Source: Stephanodiscus triporus
Lineage: Eukaryota; Bacillariophyta; Thalassiosirophyceae; Thalassiosirales; Thalassiosiraceae
DNA length: 27,068 bases
Assembly (NCBI GenBank): GCA_036939755.1
Contig: JALLAZ010000070.1
Coordinates: 1-27,068 of the forward strand
Direction: 5' to 3'
Positions 10,501-17,768 of the stretch are shown here, one piece after another (the first letter of the stretch is position 1; each line of letters opens with the position of its first letter). The translations under genes were made by a program, and so were the position numbers. The notes under the pieces were generated by a model. That model saw only the letters and a program-made list of their open reading frames with translations, was not told where the DNA came from and made no database searches.

Positions 10501-10717
10501 TGCGATTGTGTATCTCGTCCATCGCCGAGGCAAGCGACGCGAACGTCGCGTGCGCCGAGGACGAGTCCATCTGGGTGTAGGATCGGAAGGGCTTTATCGT
10601 GAACTTACGCGGATTGCTGTTGTTGTTGTTATTGCTGCTGTTGTTGTTGCTGTTATTGTTGTTGTTGGGGTTGGATGACGACATGCCGCCGCCGCCACCA
10701 CGATGGAGGTAAGACAT
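7568..10717 (-). CDS. CUL3: Cullin-3-type E3 ubiquitin ligase scaffold
   Basis: Intronless, 1049 aa from ATG at 10717; the frame continues upstream but only without an ATG. Cullin landmarks in order: the N-terminal block FTIKPFRSYTQMDSSSAH, then LSFEELYRNAYNLVLHKHG, which is diagnostic of the CUL3 subfamily (adaptor-binding helices). The cullin homology domain follows, with DVFEAYYKNHLAKRLL and CGYQFTSKLEGMFNDM. The C-terminal winged-helix region contains IVRIMKARK, whose Lys at about 993 is the expected NEDD8 site, and the protein ends EREYLERDEHDRRVYRYMA. CUL3 assembles with BTB adaptors and RBX1 to ubiquitinate substrates in nucleus and cytosol. Animal CUL3 is about 770 residues. The extra length here is low-complexity insertion: an Asn tract near the start, Gly/Ser loops, an Asp-rich loop after DMDDCL, and a Gly/Ala-rich loop before the neddylation domain. 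The coding sequence is very GC-rich. Confidence 0.93.
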   Translation of the reverse strand: MSYLHRGGGGGMSSSNPNNNNNSNNNSSNNNNNSNPRKFTIKPFRSYTQMDSSSAHATFASLASAMDEIHNRNASTLSFEELYRNAYNLVLHKHGNLLYEGVQDRLGMHLRRSGVGLVRLGRSSMGGMTLVGGGAGPPPGGGKRTATPSSSSSSASAVSGMGGSAADVSGGAGDYRLLEEMSRTWREHRITMVMVRDIFMYMDRTYVPQHRRRPVYDLGLWLFRRVVWERDMDDCLDDDNDDDDDVDDVADVGGGGRRIKSDAPRRSPPSSNSNPPVLLGSVASGLLLRAVHQDRLDRLEDAPQRMALLRDLIQMLLELGHDQFSSAGGPGGRMPPSSAGVGPTRDDVPVYERDFEEAFLGESQDFYRTESSSRLSRAQATTTLGTAASSSSPPAITGASSSGGPGADNDDYLDDGKPAARYSAMEYVRRAQARLEEEKSRATLLDLPSQTRMALLRIVETELIERHARTLVEMEGSGFAYLLKVVAGSPAVGSVAAASADARLMAMSSSSSSSGIGTPRGMESTTMDGAVESSGVVIDRARIADLAAMYDLFGRVPSSVNHLRDALSERIRLDGRSLVRDQETGVAPPAAFVKGVLDMRERFHAVVSIAMRGEKRAQKRMSEAFEDFLNADARAANCLAVYVDELLRVSLRGADERTVARELDRVVVIFRYLADKDVFEAYYKNHLAKRLLGNKSGSEEAERAMVSLLKAECGYQFTSKLEGMFNDMRISKETAEKYRTHKKGLVNVGVDVRDAENGGKPVDVEVSVLSNSHWPSQNVQPCILPTAVGAAMDRFKNYYLTTYTGRKLSWQTSTGSAEIRANLPPAKGSVKPRRHDLSVTTYQMCILVLFNVRDTLTLKQIRDETQIPEDELRRHLVSLCTPKHRILRKGSKGKGISGDDDTFTYNAEFTSKMTRVKIPLVSMRDAGGAAIGSASGGGAVEGFAGAGGGGGSDAGTSSSNRAGGLVDGSASVPVAVEEDRRHLLEAAIVRIMKARKMLNHNDLVAEVTRQLSGRFIPSPQFVKKRVESLIEREYLERDEHDRRVYRYMA
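10617..10674 (-). repeat. Trinucleotide repeat encoding an Asn-rich tract
   Basis: A run of GTT/ATT triplets (read on the plus strand) with a few interruptions encodes Asn with occasional Ser near residues 15-34 of the cullin. It is a microsatellite-like tract and probably length-polymorphic. Confidence 0.85.
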
Positions 10718-11161
10718 GGCTTGGATGCTTGATAATATTTTATTTGTTGTTTTAGAGTTGTATGATGTTCGGACCGACTCCAACGAAAACGGTATCGTAA
10801 TAGTAGATAGGTAGACTGTACATATTATTACCGCTCCCAAAACAATTGACGCATTTGGGAGCCACGGTTCCTCTAAAGCTAGGGGAACCACGATCTCTCG
10901 TAGAGAGCTACCTCTAGTGTAGAAACAGTACGAAGGGAAATATGTCGATTTTTCCCTTTTCGCAATTGTACTGGAGACTGTAGTATCTAGATAGGTAGAG
11001 TAAATTATTTGGAGTGCGCAATGGAAGGATCACACAAGATGATATCCTTTTTTCTCAATAACTGTCAAAAGTAAAAGCCTCATTACCATAACCAAATCAG
11101 CCCAAGCTCACAGAAGGCCGAGGCGGAACATACAGGATTCAATCTTCGTCCAAGCATTGTC
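10718..11161. promoter_or_regulatory. Divergent intergenic region between CUL3 and the desulfurase-like gene
   Basis: AT-richer than the flanking genes and must contain both promoters. The 12-mer TAGATAGGTAGA occurs twice in direct orientation (10804-10815 and 10988-10999). An inverted repeat AAGGGAAA...TTTCCCTT sits at 10933-10958, with a smaller CTCTC-GTA-GAGAG palindrome just upstream of it (about 10893-10905). These are candidate regulatory sites only. Confidence 0.45.
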
Positions 11162-13162
11162 ATGAGCAGCGAGTTAACGTCACCGTCGTTGATGGCCGTC
11201 CCGGCGAGCAAATCATCGCAACGGTGTTACCTCGTAAACGACACCGTAACGCGCAGCTTGATCGAACATTACAGCGAGGGGATCGTGACGGAATACCTCG
11301 CCTACTGGACTGCGCCCGACGAAAGGAAGATTCCAAAGTTCAAGTTCACGCAGAATTGGGGCAAGAACAAGCTCGTTAACTTCGTCGGGGGGGACATTAT
11401 CGGCAAGACCGCGTTTTTCTCCGGCGTGTGTCAGTGGCTGAAGAAGGCGAAGACGTTCGACGCCACCGTCGTATTCTGCGAACAGTTGCCGGGATGGGAA
11501 TGCGACTTGTACTTTTACCTCGGAGAGCCGGTGGACGGGGTGCAGCTGGCCCGCGTCGAGTATGGCGAGGTATTCACCCTGTCCAACGCGGAGGCCGTGG
11601 TCGTTGCCACCCACGGGACGGACTTCCTGACCCATGATCCCATGAGATCGGTCGAATTGGGCAAATGGTTGTCGGAGGGGGCCAAGCTCGGCTATGCGAG
11701 CAAACTCGATAGCGTCGCCGGATCGGCCTTCCCCAAGACCTCACTTCCCAGCAGGCCGCCTCCCGGCGGCTCGGGCCCTGTGGCTAAACCGCAATCGGTG
11801 AATGGTGCGGTGGCACCCAAACCGCAGACGGCGGTCGACGCGCCCGCGCCCATCGCTCGCAGAGCCAGCGTTCCCCCAAAATGGAGTCCAAAGTGCGTCA
11901 ATCTCGATTATAATGTGACGTCGCCGATCTACCCACAAGTCCTGGAGGCGATGCTTCCCTTTTTTACCGACCACTTTGGCAATCCATCGTCGTCGCATTT
12001 TTTCGGACAAGAGCCCAAGAACGCAATCGACAAGGCCCGTCGATCTCTGTTGCGCGTGATCCAGACTAGCCCTCGAGACGGCACGGATCCATCCTCCATA
12101 GTTTTCACCGGATGCGGCGCAGAATCCAACAATCTCGCCATACGGCTGTCGTTGCTCTCATCCCTACACAAAGCCGACAAGAACGGATTGATTCACGTTA
12201 TTTCCACCAACGTTGAACACCCTGCCATAACGGAATGTTTGAATTCTTACTCAGCTGAAGGTGGTGGGCTAACACCTAAGATATCAGTCACTTATGTTCC
12301 CGTTGATGAGGAAGGCATAGTGTCCGTCGACGACGTCGTCAATGCCATTCGTCCAAATACCGTTCTAGTCACCGTAATGACCGCCAACAGTGAAGTAGGA
12401 TCCGTCCAGCCAGTATTTGAAATAGCAAAGCAATGCAGGAAAAGAGAAGTGATATTCCATACCGATGCGGCGCTAGCGGTCGGAAAGATCAATTTGCGTG
12501 GATTGGCGAATTCATCGACGGGGGCGGACATGGTAACCCTCGTCGGGCACAATTTCGGCGCACCCAAGGGCATCGCCGCTCTGTACATTCGTCCTGGCGT
12601 TTTGAACGAATGCGGAAGAAGGGACCCCGAGAATGATGGGGGCGCACTGTTCTCGTTGGGAGGTGTTGGGACAGAAAATGTGCCCTACATCGTAGGCATG
12701 GGCCATGCGGCTGAAATGTTATTTGAGAAGAAGCGTGACTCGATTGGTCGGCAGTCCGATAGTTGGCAGGTCAACGCACATCATATGGAAGAAATGCGTA
12801 AGCGATTATTGCTCGACATCGTCAAGGCACTTGACCCTGAATACAGTAAATTTTTGCTGAACTTCACGCAGGAACTGGAGGAGGAACCTATCGTAATCGT
12901 GAATGGACCTTTCGATTCAGAACAACGACTACCCAGCACCCTTTCCATTGGGATAAAGGGAATTCGGAGCGAGGAATTCCTCGCCAACATTGGGAATCAA
13001 GTTGCCTGCAGTGCCGGATCGATTTCTATTCTGAAAGCCATGAATGTACCATGGGAACACGCCGTCGGTGCACTACGATTCAGTATTGGCCCGGATACGA
13101 CCGAGGAACAAGTTGTTTCTGCGGCGAAAGTTATTGTCAAGGAGGCAAAACGACTACTCTGA
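11162..13162 (+). CDS. Cysteine desulfurase / selenocysteine lyase-like protein with unknown N-terminal domain; PLP lysine missing
   Basis: Intronless, 666 aa from ATG at 11162. Residues 1-180 form an unrecognised domain (LVNDTVTRSLIEHYSEG, KFKFTQNWGKNKLVNFVGG). Residues 185-240 are a Pro/Ala-rich linker. Residues 245-666 are a NifS/IscS/SCLY-type fold-I aminotransferase: VNLDYNVTSPIYPQV, HFGNPSSSHFFGQ, GAESNNLAIR, HTDAA at 433-437, PKGIAALYIR, GTENVP, and a candidate catalytic Cys616 in VACSAGS. These enzymes mobilise sulfur or selenium from Cys/Sec. However, the invariant PLP-binding Lys after the His in the GHK motif is Asn464 (GHNFGAPKG, codon AAT at 12551-12553), and the Arg usual before GTxN is absent. 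Expected activity is therefore doubtful: it may be a pseudoenzyme, a scaffold or a repurposed catalyst. I see no clear organelle-targeting peptide. Confidence 0.85.
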   Translation: MSSELTSPSLMAVPASKSSQRCYLVNDTVTRSLIEHYSEGIVTEYLAYWTAPDERKIPKFKFTQNWGKNKLVNFVGGDIIGKTAFFSGVCQWLKKAKTFDATVVFCEQLPGWECDLYFYLGEPVDGVQLARVEYGEVFTLSNAEAVVVATHGTDFLTHDPMRSVELGKWLSEGAKLGYASKLDSVAGSAFPKTSLPSRPPPGGSGPVAKPQSVNGAVAPKPQTAVDAPAPIARRASVPPKWSPKCVNLDYNVTSPIYPQVLEAMLPFFTDHFGNPSSSHFFGQEPKNAIDKARRSLLRVIQTSPRDGTDPSSIVFTGCGAESNNLAIRLSLLSSLHKADKNGLIHVISTNVEHPAITECLNSYSAEGGGLTPKISVTYVPVDEEGIVSVDDVVNAIRPNTVLVTVMTANSEVGSVQPVFEIAKQCRKREVIFHTDAALAVGKINLRGLANSSTGADMVTLVGHNFGAPKGIAALYIRPGVLNECGRRDPENDGGALFSLGGVGTENVPYIVGMGHAAEMLFEKKRDSIGRQSDSWQVNAHHMEEMRKRLLLDIVKALDPEYSKFLLNFTQELEEEPIVIVNGPFDSEQRLPSTLSIGIKGIRSEEFLANIGNQVACSAGSISILKAMNVPWEHAVGALRFSIGPDTTEEQVVSAAKVIVKEAKRLL

Positions 13163-13842
13163 TTGTGATAATATGTGTAGGTGCTCAGGGCTATGTCTAG
13201 CTTAATGAAGGGGCGCCTTGAGAACGTTATGTGTTATATATCGTTAACTCTTTTCTAAAATATTTTCATGCTTCCCCCATCCTTCTACCCAGCTATTATC
13301 AGCCACTTTAGGATGAGACCGCAATCGTTCCCATTTCATTTCGTTGTTAGCCCTAGTCCTAGCCTAGCCCTAGCCCCCTAATAATAACAATTGTGTTCAG
13401 TGGAACTTTTTTCATTGTGTAACTAAGACCTGCAAAGTATGGAATATCAACACGAAGTGCATGTCTGATATGGATGTATGGTGCATTCTTGGTTGGGCTT
13501 GGGCCTCAACTACTACATAATGGCATGGTTTAATTCAGGATTTCAGGCCAAATCCCAAAATCTGGGTTCACACTTCCTTAGATTACTTTTCTGCGTTCAA
13601 CTGACACATGACATGTTGTAAAAACGTTTTTGCCTAGGCTATCTCCTGCCTATTATGATTCAAATTATGCACATCCGGTGTTGGAATCAAGTTGTTTATT
13701 CCCCCTTAAAGAAGGGATGCTCAGAATTGTTCCGGCAAATGTTTTCGAGTTGATACTACGTCCAGTTTCGTAGGAGAATTTGCTATGTGTTATAAAAAGG
13801 ATTATGATGCATTTTTTCGCTGCATGGGTATCAAACTATCCG
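13163..13842. other. Convergent intergenic region with short CCCTAG-like tandem
   Basis: 3' flanks of two convergent genes, AT-rich. At about 13347-13380 there is a short degenerate array of CCCTAG/CCTAG units resembling telomere-type sequence. No protein-like frame, tRNA or larger repeat is seen. Confidence 0.5.
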
Positions 13843-15256
13843 TCAAGTGAAAAAATCGGGAGCTTGCATTTTCACCCCGTCCTTGAAATATTTATGACCC
13901 AGTGCATCCTCGGCGCTGATCCTCCCTCTCGGGTTCAACGTTAGCAGCCGACTCAGCAGGTCGAACCCGGCCCCATCCAGGTACGACTGGCCGCCCGTGA
14001 CGGAGAAGGAGGAATTGACCAAGAATCGTCGCCTGAGTTCGGACCTGTCCCTGCCCTTCCACTTGAACGTGCCGGCGTTCGGGAGGGACGAGAATTCCGG
14101 CCAGTTCGTCTCCGTCGGGGTGCCTAGCAATTGGAATATTTTTTGTATTTGCTGCACGCGACGGCGTGGGGGGTCGACAACATATATTCATGAGAATGTT
14201 ACACTATATTGCGAAGTCACTATGCATTCGGCTACGGACACAAACTCACGTCTAATTCTCCTGTTCCCTTCATTATGGCATCCTTGATCAACAGCTCACC
14301 AAAGATACACCCAACGCTTCGTGAAAAAAAGAATCGCGCACGGCACGATGAAGTAAGATAAGCGAAAAAAAGTCACGTGTCGAGACACGGACGCTCCCCC
14401 AAGCTCACCTCCACATGTCGATTTCCGGCCCGTACATCGACTCCCCGAATAGCAGCTCGGGCGACCTGTACCAAAGCGTCACGACCATCTGAGTCATGTT
14501 CCTGTGCGGGACCTCGTACTTCCTCGCCAACCCGAAATCGCATAGCGCTATGCGTCCCGTCCTGTGCACGAGGATGTTGCTTGTTTTGACGTCCCGGTGG
14601 ACGAACCACCGATCGTGCACGTGCGACATCGCCGATAGGATCTGGTGCATCATGAATTTCACCTCCGACTGCGCGAACGGCGTCGACCCGGCGGCGGCGG
14701 ATCCCGTCGTCGTCGTCGTCGTCATTCCCCCCCCGCCCCTCCCCCTCGTCATCGCGGCCTGCAGGTCCATTTCCATGAATTCCATGACCATGTACACCTT
14801 GTCGTGCGATTTCCCGACCACCATCTCCCTCACCGTCACGACGCACTCGTGACTGAGCGACAGGAGCACGCCGATCTCGCGCAATGCCGATATCGGGAAT
14901 CCCTCCCTAGTCAGCTCGGGATCGTCGAACTTGATCTGCTTGAGCGCTACGATCTCGCCCGTGGAGTTGTCCCGCGCCTTCCACACGACGCCGTACGTGC
15001 CCTCGTCGAGGTGGGACAGTCGCTCGTACGAGTCGTACACGGATCGGCATCCGTGCAGGAGGGGGTTGTGCAGTCGAAGGCCCGGGGTCGGCGGCTCGAT
15101 CGCCACCGCCGCAGCCGCCTCGGGAGGACGAGGGGACGACGGCGGCGACGACGCATCCGGCGGGAGAGGGTCGTCGGATGACGGCTGTCGTCCTTGGGCT
15201 AGGCCGTCATTGTCACCCTCCTCCTCGTCGGAGCTCCATCGATCGCGCTTCGGCAT
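13843..15256 (-). CDS. Cyclin-dependent kinase of the CDK10/CDK11 (PITSLRE) group, three exons
   Basis: Model: complement(join(13843..14151, 14250..14316, 14409..15256)), 1224 nt, 407 aa. Introns are 98 and 92 nt with GTGAGT and GTGAGC donors and TGCAG and GAAG acceptors. The acidic/Pro-rich N-tail (residues 1-70) is followed by a complete Ser/Thr kinase domain: glycine loop DEGTYGVV, ATP Lys106, cyclin-binding helix PISALRE (121-127, equivalent to PITSLRE), VHRDVKTSN, CDFGLA, and T-loop VVTLWYRSPELLFG with Thr260. The middle exon, found by splicing, supplies SVGCIFGELL. The C-lobe ends ISAEDALGHKYFKDG. The group acts in transcription/splicing and cell-cycle control with L- or M-type cyclins. 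A Gly/Thr/Ala-rich insertion (about 171-192) sits between the hinge region and helix E. CDK10 and CDK11 cannot be separated by eye. Confidence 0.9.
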
Positions 15257-15512
15257 GGTTGTTACTCTCTAGACAGCTAGCTCGCGTATCTTGTGTTTGT
15301 GACTCAGCTTTACCTGTGCTCCCTACACAGCGGTGCTACGGAAGCTCTACGTGGGAATCAATATCAGGCATCCCTCCAAAAAAAAGTCTCGCCACTCGTG
15401 ACACCACAATAAAAAAAGAACTCTCCCACAAACAACATCCCGCTGGATAAATAAAGGGACAGGGCCAATAATATCCGATCGGCTCCCAACCTCGATAAGA
15501 TATTTTCCAACA
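15257..15512. promoter_or_regulatory. Compact divergent promoter between the CDK and bZIP genes
   Basis: Only 256 nt separate the two start codons, so promoters and 5' UTRs of both genes must share this stretch. It holds A-rich runs and an AT-rich ATAAATAAAGG element near 15447. No specific site is recognised. Confidence 0.4.
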
Positions 15513-17428
15513 ATGGAGTCCCATCGGGAAGACATCGCATCGAAGTTACTTCATTCCTCCGACGCGCGAATTGCCGAGGCCGCGAAGCGCGTGTTCTCGT
15601 CGAACGTCACGTTGCCCCCCCCGGCCGGCCTCTTCCCGTCGTTGTCGACCTCGGCGGGGGGTTCGGGCGTCGGGGTCGCATCATTCGACGAGGGATCATC
15701 GATCCACCGACGCCGCGCGCATGCGAACGAATGCGATCACCGGGGGTTTCCGTCCGGGGGTCTACACCCGGACGTCACGTTCGAGGGAGTTGATTTCTCC
15801 TCCGCGAGGAATGACGAGGACGGGGATTCCGTTGGATCAAATGACGGGGATGCGGAGGACCTGGACGAACGCGACAAGAAGCCATCGTCGACCGACAGGC
15901 TAAAGCGCAGGTGAGTGACGAGGGGGGGGGGTTATTTTATCGGTCTACTCGGACGCAGCAGGGCCGCCAGGACCTGCATTTCGCAAGCCGATTCGCCATG
16001 GGTCGGTTGGATCATCAGCCGTGCAGAAGGGGTTGTTGGGAGGCGAGGGCCTTCTGTTCTTTTTTATTCTGTCTGTCGACCTCCTGTTTTTTACTGTCTC
16101 AGCGACTTTCAGTACGTAAGCATTGCGAGTCGACGCGCCGCTTTGAACCCCTTCGCGCAACTTTCCACGTCGGAATTATTAGTGCTGCTGCCGAACCACA
16201 GCGCGATCCTTCGGCATCATCAGTGGTCAGACAGAGTTATTGAAGTTGATGACACACACGTGGTTTTATCCCACCTGCTGTCTTGCGGTTGAAGCATAAA
16301 AAGATCATTGGCTCTTTTTGCTTTTGTTCCTGCGTTTTGTTCGCGGCCCACCAACAGAAAGGAGCTCGAACGCATCATATGGTATCCATTTCCGAATCAC
16401 TAACGATGAAACCTTCCTCCTCCTCTGCAACCCCACCCGCCCGCGACTACCGCACCTCGGTCTTCAGTCGCGAGCGCAATCGCATGCATGCCCGGAAGAC
16501 CCGCCAACGCAAGAAGGAGCACATGCAAAAGCTCCAGAATCGCGTCGACGAGCTCAAGCACGAGCAGATCCGAATCAAGCAGGCCATCAGCGAGAAGAAC
16601 ACCGCCAGCATTTTGCTCGGGCTGTTGCAGAACGGCGAGGATGGCAAGGAAGATAACGGATCGCCCGCCGCCGATCCCAGGGTGGAGGAATTGCTGAAGA
16701 GGTCGACGGAGGAAATCCCGGACGCATCCAACATCCCCGAGCTCCCCGCTCTCATCCTTCCCGGCAACGGCAAGAGAAAGTTCGTTGACGGCGATGCGGA
16801 CGGTGATAAAGATCTCGCCGAAGAAAACTTAGAGGACGGCATCGATTACATGCTTCTGGGCAAGGATCGGTCAGCTTGCACTCCCGCCGAGCTCGACCAA
16901 ATACGCCGCGAACGTAATCGCATGCACGCCAAGCGCACCAGAGACAGGAAGCGAATCTTTATGGAAGAGATGGAGGTCATGATCAAGAAGTTGGAAGACG
17001 AGAACTCGTTGCTGCTGTCACATGCGAACATGGTCAATGCCTATCTACCGCCCGCCGATGACGGCGGCATGTCGTTCTCGCAGGCAATCACTCCGCCTGG
17101 TCCATCCTCCACTGAGGATAACACTTCCGCGAGCTGTAAGGTCGACGACGGGCGGCATCAGAGCAAGGGAGATTTTTTTAATCAAATTGAATCCCTCCTC
17201 GCCGCCGCTGGGTCCTTCCAGAGGAATAGTGTGGAGTGTGAAATCAATGCGATCACGTGCGCTGAGTCGGATGTAACGGCATCCACGAGCCAGTCGGATC
17301 ACAATAGCCTTTGTGAAGAGGAGGATGACCATGGTTGTGAACTGTTGGCGAGTAAGAGGCAGTGCATGGCGCTGGATGTGCCGAGTTCGGTTCCTAAGTC
17401 GATCACGACTACCAACTACAGTCTGTGA
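15513..17428 (+). CDS. bZIP transcription factor with two bZIP domains, three exons
   Basis: Model: join(15513..15910, 16103..16259, 16358..17428), 1626 nt, 541 aa. Donor GTGAGT at 15911 pairs with acceptor TTACTGTCTCAG at 16102. Donor GTGGTT at 16260 pairs with CCAACAG at 16357 after a T-rich tract; all phases match. Exon 1 is Ser/Gly/Asp-rich. Exon 2 reads like folded protein (ALNPFAQLSTSELLVLLP). Exon 3 carries two separate basic regions plus leucine-zipper-like heptads: RERNRMHARKTRQRKK (about residues 223-238) and RERNRMHAKRTRDRKR (about 369-384), each followed by a short amphipathic helix. The C-terminus is acidic/Ser-rich. bZIPs dimerise and bind DNA in the nucleus. If exons 1-2 belong to another gene, the bZIP protein would start at ATG 16379 (349 aa); exon 3 is much more certain than the 5' exons. 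Confidence 0.8.
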
Positions 17429-17740
17429 TGTATACTTGACCATCCATGCAGCCAGGTGCAGAACGCACCTCTAGAGCACTCATTATGTTCAGAGTTTCTT
17501 GTCTTGGAGTCCTTTCATTTTCTAATCCTCATACATGGTTCCATATTGGGTGATCATGTCATTTTTGTATTTTGTTTACTATTGTATTTTTACTAAATAT
17601 AGAACAACAATATTATGAATTTCTCAGCTTTCTAACACTCGCGTACTCTCCCTGGATTACACTGTGAGATCTCACTCATGAGGAAAGTTGACAATGGTTG
17701 AAGACCCATATCCCGAACAAGACAGGAGATGATCCGCAGT
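17429..17740. other. Short convergent 3' region
   Basis: 312 nt between the bZIP stop and the stop of the opposite-strand membrane protein gene. It is AT-rich around 17570-17620 and must contain both polyadenylation regions. Its right end forms the left arm of the hairpin at 17700-17768. No gene seen. Confidence 0.5.
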
Positions 17741-17768
17741 TCATCTCCTGTCTTCGTTCGGGGTCTTC
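17700..17768. repeat. Long imperfect inverted repeat (hairpin) around a stop codon
   Basis: Left arm 17700-17732 is complementary to right arm 17741-17768. It begins with 14 consecutive pairs next to an 8-nt loop (17733-17740), then a one-base bulge at 17755, a further run of pairs, an internal asymmetry (ATAT at 17708-17711) and a terminal GAAGACCC/GGGTCTTC block. The right arm encodes the last residues and the stop codon (17741-17743) of the minus-strand membrane protein; the left arm lies in its 3' UTR. Confidence 0.85.

Noticed and set aside
9749..10678. Plus-strand 309-codon frame
   Set aside because: Also antisense to the cullin; its Val and Arg runs are the complement of Asp/Asn repeat codons.
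15915..16292. Independent small gene in the bZIP 5' region
   Set aside because: Its protein-like half starts exactly after a strong acceptor and fits the phase of the upstream exon. The first half is intron sequence with a G-run.
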